Assembly (NCBI RefSeq): GCF_016861605.1
Contig: NZ_BOLM01000003.1
Coordinates: 124,001 to 188,000, forward strand
Direction of reading: 5' to 3'
Source of the DNA: Levilactobacillus wangkuiensis
GTDB taxonomy: Bacteria > Bacillota > Bacilli > Lactobacillales > Lactobacillaceae
Length of the DNA stretch: 64,000 nt
In this document: in pieces, positions 32,916 to 41,297 of the stretch
How the letters are laid out: each line of letters opens with the position of its first letter
How positions within the stretch are numbered: the stretch's first letter is position 1
Notes under the pieces: model-generated
Told to the model about the DNA's origin: nothing
The model's input: only the letters and a program-made list of their open reading frames with translations
The model's database searches: none
Program-made: the position numbers and the translations under genes

Positions 32916-33800
32916 ATGGACTTCTTGGAAAACGCTAAAAAACTCCCAGTACTGGACTGGAATTTAACCTTCTTCGGTGCTCACGAGCAAAAAGTACGTG
33001 ACGACTGGGCTGTTCCGGTTGAAAAACATTATGCTTTCGAATGTATCTACATTCTTGAGGGCACGGAGTTTTTGAATGTTTATGGGAAAACATATCCGCT
33101 TAATTCCGGTGATTTTGCTTTGATACCACCCGAAGTCTTGCATCGCGTTTGGGCTGGCAAGTCATTAAAATACTTCTGCTTTCATTTCGACTTAGATGAC
33201 CCCACTCTTAAGGCCCAACTCATCGAAGGTCTCGACTATCATTACCCGAAAGATAGCCAGTTTACTGGTCTCTTAAAGCCACACTTATCCAAGCTGGATG
33301 GCCTTATTTCTGATCAGTCCTACGACTTCGACACCAAGATGATCATTCAAATCGAGCTATCTAAAATGCTCCAAATCTTTTTTCAAGATAGTAAGAAGGT
33401 CCGACAAAATAGTGAAACTAGTACAACTGAGTACGCTAGAATTATGGCTGATTACTTGAAGGATAAGCTCACAACACAGGTCTTAGACTATTTAAAGAAT
33501 GGCTATATGGCTGACGGCAGCCTGGTCGAAGTGTCTGCAGCTATTGAAAAGGTCGGCTTCAGTGACGGCTACGGCTTCCGAATTTTCAAGAAAACGTACG
33601 GTATCTCCCCAAGAGAATACCTCACCAAATTAAAAATTAACGAAGCCAAAAAAATGCTGGCCAAACCACAGTATTCCATCAATGAGATTGGCAATGCCCT
33701 GGGATATAAAAATGTTGCAAACTTCAGCCGTCAATTTAAGCGCTGGACGCAAACCACGCCTTCTGAGGTTCGTAAGAACGGCCGAAAATTAACTTGGTAA
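32916..33800 (+). CDS. AraC-family regulator of the beta-galactosidase genes
   Basis: A 294-residue regulator with an N-terminal cupin-like sugar-binding domain (HYAFECIYILEGTEFLNVYG and the 'GDFALIPPEVLH' strand, about 35-100) and a C-terminal double helix-turn-helix (about 190-290) with the family signature 'IGNALGYKNVANFSRQFKRW..TTPSE'. It is divergent from the GH42 gene, so it probably activates the GH42-MFS operon with galactosides as ligand. Terminator B2 follows. Confidence 0.92.
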   Translation: MDFLENAKKLPVLDWNLTFFGAHEQKVRDDWAVPVEKHYAFECIYILEGTEFLNVYGKTYPLNSGDFALIPPEVLHRVWAGKSLKYFCFHFDLDDPTLKAQLIEGLDYHYPKDSQFTGLLKPHLSKLDGLISDQSYDFDTKMIIQIELSKMLQIFFQDSKKVRQNSETSTTEYARIMADYLKDKLTTQVLDYLKNGYMADGSLVEVSAAIEKVGFSDGYGFRIFKKTYGISPREYLTKLKINEAKKMLAKPQYSINEIGNALGYKNVANFSRQFKRWTQTTPSEVRKNGRKLTW

Positions 33801-33837
33801 CACATCATTTAAGGATAAATAAAAATAGGATTAGGAT

Positions 33838-33890
33838 ACAAAAAGGTCAGGGTATTTGAGAATTTCTCTCAAACACTCTGACCACTTTTT
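33838..33890. terminator. Terminator copy B2 (right of the beta-galactosidase islet)
   Basis: Stem GGTCAGGGTATTTGAGA / TCTCAAACACTCTGACC followed by TTTTT. It is a direct repeat of B1 about 4.6 kb away, with an identical AAAAAGGTCAG start and TATTTGAGAATTTC. Confidence 0.9.
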
Positions 33891-33909
33891 AATTTCAGTT
33901 AATTCGACT

Positions 33910-34911
33910 TTAAGCCATCCACCCGCCGACGCTCAGCACGCTGACCTTGCCGGCTGGCGTGACCTTCACGTTGTAGGTGTACCCCTGAATATCAAAGTCC
34001 GATTGGGCCTTGAACTTCAGGTTCTTCGTGGTTTGCGTCACGGCTGTGGTCTGCTTGACCTTGCCCGTTGACGTCCGCGTCGTGAGCTTAACAGCCTTGC
34101 CGGCAGTAAAATCGTAAACCGCCGTTTCACTGTTTTGCTTCAGGAGGGCAACCCGTTGGACTTGACCAGCCTTCAGGGCAACACCGACCTTCACGTGGCC
34201 CGCCTTATCAACGGTAGTTAACGCCGTCGAGTCCGCGGACAAGTTCCGGCCCAGTTCCCGCTTCAGTAAGTCGGGGTATTGCCCCTTGATTACTGCGCTC
34301 TTAGGTAACCAGCCAATCGCCTTGCCATCAGCCGTTTCGAAGTACAAGTAGGACTTCTTGCTGGTGGTCGTTAACGATTCAACCGCGTACAACGTCCGGT
34401 AGCCATACGTGTGCCCGTAGTGGCTGGCCGCCGTTTTCCCTAAGGAATGGGCGGGCATGTTCCAGAAGTCATGCTTGGTGGTTGGCGTCCAGTAGGCGGC
34501 CTTCTTCACCGACTTCATGCTAGCAATCTGCTGGTGAAATTTCAGCTTATTGAGCGCCACGTAACCCCCAACCAATTTCACATTGGCCTTAGAGGCATTC
34601 GGCACAATCGTCCCGTGCGGCAAGGACTTGGCGCTCACCCGCGCCAGCCGCACGTAGCGCTGACCCTTGACGGTGATCACCTTGTCGACCGTCCACTGCT
34701 TCGTGGTGCTCTGATCCGTGCCCAAGACACTACTGTGCTTGTACGCCGCGCGGGGGTAACTGTAGACCTTAGTCCCCTTCGCTTTAAACGTAAACACCCG
34801 CTGCTTCGGGTACGCGGGTAACGTGACCTTTTTGGCCGCATTCGCAGTCGTCACGCCACCCCATAAACTCAGACCTGCCACACTAGCCAGGATTAACTTC
34901 GCCCATTTCAT
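33910..34911 (-). CDS. Secreted surface protein, SH3/GW-like repeats
   Basis: A 333-residue exported protein with a signal peptide (MKWAKLILAS...ANA, residues 1-25). The body is Lys/Thr-rich with short beta-type repeats such as KVYSYPRAAYKHSS, RYVRLARVS and 'SYLYFETADGKAIGWLPKSAV', which resemble the GW/SH3b cell-wall modules of lactobacilli. There is no LPxTG motif. I do not recognise a catalytic domain. GGAGGAG precedes the ATG. Confidence 0.75.
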   Translation of the reverse strand: MKWAKLILASVAGLSLWGGVTTANAAKKVTLPAYPKQRVFTFKAKGTKVYSYPRAAYKHSSVLGTDQSTTKQWTVDKVITVKGQRYVRLARVSAKSLPHGTIVPNASKANVKLVGGYVALNKLKFHQQIASMKSVKKAAYWTPTTKHDFWNMPAHSLGKTAASHYGHTYGYRTLYAVESLTTTSKKSYLYFETADGKAIGWLPKSAVIKGQYPDLLKRELGRNLSADSTALTTVDKAGHVKVGVALKAGQVQRVALLKQNSETAVYDFTAGKAVKLTTRTSTGKVKQTTAVTQTTKNLKFKAQSDFDIQGYTYNVKVTPAGKVSVLSVGGWMA

Positions 34912-35085
34912 GGTTGTCTCCTCCTATATCTATCCTCAACTTTTAAGTCCTTACTCCGTCGGGCGTGGATAAAGATTTATCCACCACCCTTTTATGTCAA
35001 AATCCATTGCTGGAACTAACTATTGTTTGTGAGTAACGCCAAATTTTCCTTAGTCAGAGGATAGACTAGTGAAGCTAAACAGAAA

Positions 35086-36507
35086 TTACAGGTTCTGACC
35101 CTTTTCCCAAGCCGTCTTGGATAATAACAAGCCGTGCTTGACCAGGTCATCGAACAATTGATGCGTCCGTTTAGAAATTTCACCGGCCGTTTCAGCGTTA
35201 CTCTGCGTCAAGAAGTCCGTCGCGTCGCCCGTGATGGCTGCGTCGGTCGCTGCAACCCGGGAACGGGCGTAGGACTGGCAACCTTCACGGAAGGCATTGA
35301 CGGCTTCCACATATTCGTGGAAATGTGGTTCAATGATAACAGATAACGTCTTATTTAGCCAGTAAACATTCTCAACATCGACGTCAGTAGTGGTGTTTTG
35401 GTAGTCCACCGGCGTATCCTTGATGTTGGTAAAGAATGGTACATAGGGTGCATAGGCGAAGAAGCCCATGGCAATCCATTGAATCGCCGCGTGATCGGCA
35501 GGAACATCATTTCTAATTTGTAAAATGGATGAACATTGGTTCCGGTCCATGGCGATTGGCCGGTACTTCTTCTGGTCGTCAGCCGAGCCGGAAGCGTAAG
35601 TGCCAAATGGATCGTAAGGTGTGCCATTGTAGTGAGAACTCAAGAAGAACTGCACGTCTTCAATCGCTAATTTCTTAGCGGGTACCCGGGTAAATGGCAT
35701 GTCTTGGTCGGTGGGTTGTTGGTCCGTAATTTCTGGATTGAACAACTTTTGGCCGTACCAGGTCCGGGGCGTGTTGTAGTAAGCATCGTCTTCGCCGTGG
35801 GTCCCAAAGATTTCGCGGAAATTAAAGCTCCCCGGTGTCGGGTTCAAGTGATTCTTTTCCACGAAGTCAACTAGGTCCGTGGCAACCAAGAAGTTGTCGG
35901 TATCATTGAGGTCGACCTCTTGCATCAACGTCTGGTTAGGCGCGATGGCATAGCTGTCTTCTGGCAACCGCATCGCGGCCCAGTGGTGACCACCGGCCGT
36001 TTCGAGATACCAAATTTCATCGTTATCGTTAAAGGCGATACTGTTGCTTTCGCCAGTCCCGTACTTTTCGAGCAGGGCACCCAAGCGTTGGGCCCCTTCT
36101 TTGGCGCTCTTAATGTACGGCAAAACCAACGTAACCATGGCTTCTTCGTTGATGCCATCGTCAACCAGTGGGTCGTAGCCCAAGACGCGGGCGTTCGTGG
36201 CCGTGGTTTCGGTGGCACTCATCCCAACGTTAAACTCGTTGATGCCAGATTCTTCGTACTGGCCATCACTCTGGTCGGCTTGTGGCGTGCCTGTGTAGCG
36301 GAAAGCATGATCGGGTAAGGGAACGTTAACGCCAGTGGTGATTGACGTAAACGATGCGCCCGGTTGGTCCGTCGCTGGGTGGACCACAAATTTAATTGGA
36401 TTAATCGGGCCGTAACCGTCCTCGTTACGCGCCACAATGGTAGAACCGTCAATACTGGCGGCCTTACCCACTAAAATCTCGGTACAATCGGAACTCTTCT
36501 TCAACAT
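35086..36507 (-). CDS. pepD: C69-family dipeptidase (PepD)
   Basis: A 473-residue Ntn-hydrolase. Cys8 in DCTEILVGKAASIDGSTIVARNEDG is the expected catalytic nucleophile, exposed after removal of a short propeptide. Other family motifs are SATETTATN, 'YGTGESNSIAF' and 'DRNQCSSILQIR'. PepD enzymes cut a wide range of dipeptides in the cytoplasm and are common in lactobacilli. The ATG follows a GGGGGCGG site, weaker than usual. It is a single-gene unit. Confidence 0.93.
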   Translation of the reverse strand: MLKKSSDCTEILVGKAASIDGSTIVARNEDGYGPINPIKFVVHPATDQPGASFTSITTGVNVPLPDHAFRYTGTPQADQSDGQYEESGINEFNVGMSATETTATNARVLGYDPLVDDGINEEAMVTLVLPYIKSAKEGAQRLGALLEKYGTGESNSIAFNDNDEIWYLETAGGHHWAAMRLPEDSYAIAPNQTLMQEVDLNDTDNFLVATDLVDFVEKNHLNPTPGSFNFREIFGTHGEDDAYYNTPRTWYGQKLFNPEITDQQPTDQDMPFTRVPAKKLAIEDVQFFLSSHYNGTPYDPFGTYASGSADDQKKYRPIAMDRNQCSSILQIRNDVPADHAAIQWIAMGFFAYAPYVPFFTNIKDTPVDYQNTTTDVDVENVYWLNKTLSVIIEPHFHEYVEAVNAFREGCQSYARSRVAATDAAITGDATDFLTQSNAETAGEISKRTHQLFDDLVKHGLLLSKTAWEKGQNL

Positions 36508-36585
36508 TTTGTTGTTCCGCCCCCTTTCTTACCAGTATAGGATTAAGTTTTGATTAGAGCCAGAGGTTTCCCAAAATATTCCTAG

Positions 36586-36826
36586 ATTGTGTGGTTGGGG
36601 CTAAACGTATTGCCCCCGCCTCCGGGATGGTGAAAATAGGCCGGGACGCTATAGGCGGGCGGCGGAAGCCAAAGGGCGGTCTTCCCCCTTACTTTGAGCC
36701 GCTGAGAATCGCGTCTCAAAGATACCAATTGCCTAAGCGGCCCAGCCCGCCACTAAGGCAATTCCTACGGCTGAGCCTATTTTCACCATCCCTGCGGCTA
36801 CACTTGTTTAGCCCTAACCGCACAAC
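36586..36826 (-). repeat. Structured intergenic repeat E13 (type II, reverse)
   Basis: The longest outer arm seen: TTGTGTGGTTGGGGCTAAAC on the left pairs over about 20 bases with GTTTAGCCCTAACCGCACAA on the right. Inside are CTTTGAG/CTCAAAG and the perfect AATTGCCT.../...AGGCAATT hairpin, as in E6. Confidence 0.87.
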
Positions 36827-36916
36827 CGGCTCTTTGTCCTTTGCCAATTCCAGCAAATTTTCAACCACGAGTCGGTACGTCCAGCCCAATCAACACTATT
36901 ATCCGCGCCATTCCAT

Positions 36917-36951
36917 AGAAAAAGGAGCCCAGCCACAATGACCGAACTCCT
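36917..36951 (-). terminator. Probable terminator of the small membrane protein gene
   Basis: On the minus strand AGGAG...CTCCT closes a 19-base partly paired loop and is followed by TTTTT. Confidence 0.6.
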
Positions 36952-36956
36952 CTATA

Positions 36957-37124
36957 TTAACGTTTAAGGGTAACCATTCGGTACAGGCCGATGGCGACAA
37001 TCAGGATCCACACAACCGTGAATCCCGTCACCAACCAGTCCGGTAGGCTGCGGCGGCTGAGGTCAACGATCACCGCCGCCAGTACCATGATGCCGATGGG
37101 CACCCACCTAATTTTTCGTTTCAT
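36957..37124 (-). CDS. Small membrane protein, unknown function
   Basis: A 55-residue protein with two hydrophobic helices (WVPIGIMVLAAVIVDL and WLVTGFTVVWILIVAIGLY) joined by an RRSLPD loop and ending in basic residues. I start it at MKRKIRW after AGGTG. It lies 45 bp downstream of a P-type ATPase gene on the same strand, so a link to that pump is possible but unproven. I recognise no family. Confidence 0.6.
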   Translation of the reverse strand: MKRKIRWVPIGIMVLAAVIVDLSRRSLPDWLVTGFTVVWILIVAIGLYRMVTLKR

Positions 37125-37169
37125 TTGCGCACCTATTTTTATCACAACGTCTCATCCACTAGGGACTGA

Positions 37170-39920
37170 TTAGAAATTCCGTTGCTCGCGGGTGATTGTG
37201 TTGGCGTCGAGGCGATGGCGAATGGCCTTGGCAATTTCCGTGACCACCAGAACGACGACCCCGGCCATGATTGGAATCCCCCAACCGTAGAAGAAATTGA
37301 CGGACGTGGTGTGGAAGACACCCTGCATCGCTGGCCAGTAAATAATCATCGCTTGCAGCAACAGCAGGATGCCGACGATAACGAAACTCATCTTATTTCT
37401 GAAGAAGTACTTCGACAGAACGGGGTGGTCATTTTGCAGGTTGAACAGGTAGAAAATCTTCCCGAAAATAATCACGTTTAGCGTCATGGTACTGCCGATA
37501 ACAGCGGAGAGGCCTTGGCCCGTTAAGAGGTCGTAGGCAAACATCCCCAGCCCGGAGATCAGCAGCGACACGTAGGTCACCTCGAAGACGTCCAGCTTGG
37601 AAAGAATCCCGCGCGTCACGTCTCGTGGTCCCCGTTTCATGATGCCGCTCTCGGCCGGTTCAAAGATGAAAGCAAACTGAATCGTCAGCGCTGACACCAT
37701 GTTGATCCACAACAGTTGCGTTGGGAATAACGGTAATTCCTGATCCATCAGGATACTCAGGACCACGATCAATCCTTCGGCAAAACTGGTTGGGAGGAGG
37801 AAGCGAATCGTCTTCCGAATGTTATCGAAGACGTGGCGCCCTTCCCGAACCGCGCCCAGGATCGAGGTGAAGTCGTCATCGGCCAGCACCATATCAGCGG
37901 AGTCCTTGGCAACGTCGGTCCCCCGAATCCCCATGGCAACCCCGATGTCGGCCTGCTTCAAGGCGGGCGCATCGTTGACCCCGTCACCGGTCATGGAGAC
38001 CACGTGGCCACGGGATTGTTGGGCCTTCACGATTCGCAGCTTATCGGCTGGCGTCGTCCGGGCAAACACGGTGTATTTATCAATCTGCGACGCCAACTCG
38101 GCATCGCTCATCTGGGCCAGTTCTGGTCCGGTAATGGCGCGTGCCTGCTCGGACAGGTTTAACTGTTCGGCGATGGCGGCGGCCGTTTCCGGGTCATCCC
38201 CGGTGATCATCTTAACCTTGATGCCGGCGTAACGTAATTGCCGCACGGCATCGGCTACCCCAGGACGTGGGGGATCAATGATACCAGCCATTCCGGCCAA
38301 ATGGAAGTTCTGCCCAACTGGCAGGTCATCGACCTCGTCGGCATCGGCGGCAACCGGTTGATACCCTAAGGCCACCACCCGTTTACCCTGTTGCGTTAAC
38401 TGGGATAAGCGTTCTTGCCAAGCGTTTTCGTCGACGGTCCCGCCCTGTTCTTGCATTAAGCGAATCAGCGTTTGTGGGGCCCCCTTGACCAACAGGTAGC
38501 GTTGGCCGCGGTGGTCGACCAGCCGCGCGGAGTACCGGATGGCGGAGTCGAATGGCAGGGAATCAATTTCGGCTGGATCTGGGTCGGCGCCGACCATCTT
38601 GTGGTAGAGCGCGGTTAAGGCCCCGTCGGTCGGTTCCCCGGTCAGCACCCATTGGCCGTCTTCCTCATGGAATTCGGCATCGGAGGTCTGCCCGGCAATT
38701 TGAACCAACCACTCCAGATCAGTGTCGGCTTGCCAGTCGACGTCTTGGCCCTCGTCATTTTGAATCTGACCCGCGGCATCGTAGCCCACCCCGGACACGG
38801 TGTAGGTATCTTGTGGCGTTAAAATGTCGGTCACGGTCATTTCGTTTTTGGTCAACGTCCCGGTCTTATCGGTGTTAACGATGTCGACGGCCCCCAGTGT
38901 TTCCACGGCGGGCAGCGTCTTCACGATGACGTTTTGCTTGGTCATGGCCTGGGTCCCCATGGCGAGGACCACCGACGTGCTGGCCGGTAGCCCTTCAGGC
39001 ATGGACCCCACGACCATCGTAATCACGGCGATTAATAACGTCGGCAAACTGTAGACGTGGGTGATCATCCCCAGGACGAACAGCAGGACGGCCGCAATTA
39101 AAATCGCGATGGATAAACCTAAACCTAAACTGTTTAAGTTTTTCATCAATGGCGTGGTCTGTTGCTTAACTTCGGCAACATTTTGTTGGATATGACCAAT
39201 TTCGGTTTGCGTCCCGGTCACGGTCACGATTCCTCGCCCAGATCCGTTGGTCACGGCGGTTGAGGCAAAGGCTTGGTTGCGCCGTTCGGCTAACGCGAGT
39301 TCTGCCACGTCCAAGGGGTCTTCGCCCTTTTCCACGGAGTCCGTTTCACCGGTCAAGGCCGACTCTTGGATTTTTAAGTTATCCGCGTCGATCAACCGTA
39401 AGTCGGCGGGGACGGTATCCCCGGCTTCCAGTTGAACGATGTCCCCGGTTACCAGCTCACGCGCCGGCAACGTAATTTTCTGACCGTCACGAATCACGAC
39501 GGCCTCGGAGACCAGTAGGGCCTTGATGCGGTCCAAAGCATTATCCGCTGAGCGTTCCTGGAAATAACCAATAAAGGCGTTCGCAACAATCACTAGCCCG
39601 ATAACAATGGAGTCGGAGTAATGGTGCATGAAGAACGTCATCAGGGCGGCCGCCGCTAGGATGTAGATGATGGAGTTGTTAAATTGCTTCAAGAAGCGCA
39701 GTAAATTGGATTGCTTCTTGGCAGTTAACTCGTTGGGGCCATTTTGCTTGAGCCGCTTTTCGGCTTCGGCGGTGGTCAATCCCTCATCTTCGTTGGTGGC
39801 AAAGTCGACGAGTAAGGACTCAGTCGAGCGTTGCCATAGGGGCGACTGCTGGCTGGGTCCAGGGTCAGTGGTTTCTGCTTCGGTTGGCGTGGTAACTGTT
39901 TCTTTAGGGTCTTTCGACAT
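37170..39920 (-). CDS. P2-type cation-transporting ATPase (Ca2+/PacL-like)
   Basis: A 916-residue P-type ATPase with the P2 layout. It has an N-terminal cation-ATPase domain (about 20-95), TGE in the actuator domain (LTGETDSV), a PEGLP motif in helix 4 (SMPEGLPAS), the phosphorylation site DKTGT (Asp351), TGDGVNDAPALK and the C-terminal six-helix domain with 'INMVSALT'. PEGL, rather than the P1B CPx motif, indicates transport of Ca2+, Mn2+ or monovalent cations; which one cannot be decided by eye. AAGGAAG precedes the ATG. Confidence 0.93.
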   Translation of the reverse strand: MSKDPKETVTTPTEAETTDPGPSQQSPLWQRSTESLLVDFATNEDEGLTTAEAEKRLKQNGPNELTAKKQSNLLRFLKQFNNSIIYILAAAALMTFFMHHYSDSIVIGLVIVANAFIGYFQERSADNALDRIKALLVSEAVVIRDGQKITLPARELVTGDIVQLEAGDTVPADLRLIDADNLKIQESALTGETDSVEKGEDPLDVAELALAERRNQAFASTAVTNGSGRGIVTVTGTQTEIGHIQQNVAEVKQQTTPLMKNLNSLGLGLSIAILIAAVLLFVLGMITHVYSLPTLLIAVITMVVGSMPEGLPASTSVVLAMGTQAMTKQNVIVKTLPAVETLGAVDIVNTDKTGTLTKNEMTVTDILTPQDTYTVSGVGYDAAGQIQNDEGQDVDWQADTDLEWLVQIAGQTSDAEFHEEDGQWVLTGEPTDGALTALYHKMVGADPDPAEIDSLPFDSAIRYSARLVDHRGQRYLLVKGAPQTLIRLMQEQGGTVDENAWQERLSQLTQQGKRVVALGYQPVAADADEVDDLPVGQNFHLAGMAGIIDPPRPGVADAVRQLRYAGIKVKMITGDDPETAAAIAEQLNLSEQARAITGPELAQMSDAELASQIDKYTVFARTTPADKLRIVKAQQSRGHVVSMTGDGVNDAPALKQADIGVAMGIRGTDVAKDSADMVLADDDFTSILGAVREGRHVFDNIRKTIRFLLPTSFAEGLIVVLSILMDQELPLFPTQLLWINMVSALTIQFAFIFEPAESGIMKRGPRDVTRGILSKLDVFEVTYVSLLISGLGMFAYDLLTGQGLSAVIGSTMTLNVIIFGKIFYLFNLQNDHPVLSKYFFRNKMSFVIVGILLLLQAMIIYWPAMQGVFHTTSVNFFYGWGIPIMAGVVVLVVTEIAKAIRHRLDANTITREQRNF

Positions 39921-40152
39921 GTAAATAGGTCTTCCTTTCTATTCTTGAAAATTCAGTTTAGCGGTCGGGAATCGGGAATGCAGCGTACGGTTGGTGCAAG
40001 GCGTCCACCTCCAAATCTCATTTTTAGTTAATTAATTTTACCAAGTTTTCATGAAAATTGCATCCCATTAGAGTCGATTGCAACATACTTTTAATAATAG
40101 GATGAATTGATAACGGTCACAATCAAAACGCGACCTGTTTCAGGCCCTAAGA
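39921..40152. other. Divergent gap, left part
   Basis: About 230 bases between the ATPase start and the promoter of the MDR gene. It is AT-rich in the middle; no gene or strong structure is seen. Confidence 0.35.
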
Positions 40153-40207
40153 TTGGCTCCCCTAATCGATGTAGTATACTGACTAGGGAGACTGGTTCTG
40201 ACCAGTC
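40153..40207 (+). promoter_or_regulatory. Promoter of the MDR oxidoreductase gene with inverted repeats
   Basis: TTGGCT (40153-40158), a 16-bp spacer and TATACT (40175-40180). CTCCCCTA upstream and TAGGGAG downstream form an inverted repeat around the -10. A second dyad, GACTGGT/GACCAGTC, follows at about 40190-40207. Both could be operators. Confidence 0.5.
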
Positions 40208-40254
40208 ATGATTAACGTCTGAAATTTACACAAGTTTAAAAAAGGATGACCACT

Positions 40255-41232
40255 ATGAAAGCTTGGACGATTACGGGGCCCGCGCCCCACACATTAGATG
40301 ATTTAAAATTCACGGAAGTGCCCGAACCAACGCCCCAAGACGATGAAGTCAAGGTTTACGTGCGCGCCGTGGGCCTCAACCCGGCCGACTACAAGGTTAT
40401 CGAAAGCAGCGATACGACTGACCCCCGTGTGGTTGGCATGGATTGCGCCGGCGAGATTGTCACGGTCGGCGCCAACGTGACGGACTGGTCCGTGGGTGAC
40501 CGCGTGATGTACCACGGAGATTTGCGCCGAGCTGGTAGTTTGGCTGAATTTACCGTGACCACGTCCCTGAGTCTGGCGCCGATTCCCAGCAACGTCAGCT
40601 TTGAACAGGCGGCGGCCAGTCTTTGTGGCACCTTGACCGCCTACCAGGCACTCTACCGCAAGGCTAACCTTTCCGAACTGCCAACCGTCTTGATTCACGC
40701 CGGTGGTGGTGCCGTCGGGTTAGCCGCCCTACAGTTTGCCCACGACCTACACTTAAAAACGATTGCCACCACGTCTGCGAGAAAACGGCCGCTGGTCGAA
40801 CGCGTTGGTGCGGACGTCATCATTGACTACCACGAAACGGACGTGACCACGGCAGTTCTACAAGCCACGAACGGCCTTGGGGTTGGCCTGAGTCTCAACA
40901 CTATTGGCGGCGACGAGCTCACAGCCGATACCGACCGCATGGCCTACAACGGCCAAATCATTGCCATCGGCGACGGGATGCCGGCCCACTTAAATTTAGA
41001 CGACAAAGCATTGGGCCTAACGCGGTCCGCACTTGGCGGCGTCTACCGGTCGAACAATCCCCAAGAAATTGCCGACCTCGGCTTTATGGCGGGCATCGTT
41101 GGTCAAAAATTGGCGACCGGTGAATTCGACCCAGTCATTGACCGCGTCCTGGCCTTTGATGATGCAGCCGAGGGTTTGAAATTACTCCAGCGTGGCGACA
41201 ACCTGGGGAAGCTCGTCGTCCGAATTGCCTAA
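40255..41232 (+). CDS. NADPH:quinone/alcohol dehydrogenase-like MDR protein
   Basis: A 325-residue medium-chain dehydrogenase/reductase. It has a GroES-like N-terminal domain (VRAVGLNPADYKV, GMDCAGEIVTVG) and a Rossmann domain with VLIHAGGGAVGLAALQFA. The zinc-binding cysteine cluster of true alcohol dehydrogenases is missing, so it fits zinc-free quinone oxidoreductases or enoyl reductases. I use the ATG at 40255 because AAAAGGA ends 9 bases upstream; the earlier ATG at 40246 overlaps that site. A strong terminator follows. Confidence 0.9.
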   Translation: MKAWTITGPAPHTLDDLKFTEVPEPTPQDDEVKVYVRAVGLNPADYKVIESSDTTDPRVVGMDCAGEIVTVGANVTDWSVGDRVMYHGDLRRAGSLAEFTVTTSLSLAPIPSNVSFEQAAASLCGTLTAYQALYRKANLSELPTVLIHAGGGAVGLAALQFAHDLHLKTIATTSARKRPLVERVGADVIIDYHETDVTTAVLQATNGLGVGLSLNTIGGDELTADTDRMAYNGQIIAIGDGMPAHLNLDDKALGLTRSALGGVYRSNNPQEIADLGFMAGIVGQKLATGEFDPVIDRVLAFDDAAEGLKLLQRGDNLGKLVVRIA

Positions 41233-41245
41233 TTTACAACAACTC

Positions 41246-41288
41246 AAAAGAGCTCACACCCGCATTTTCTGCTGGTGTGAGCTCTTTT
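41246..41288. terminator. Bidirectional intrinsic terminator
   Basis: Perfect 15-bp stem AAAAGAGCTCACACC/GGTGTGAGCTCTTTT between convergent genes. Confidence 0.93.
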
Positions 41289-41297
41289 CATGAGGCG

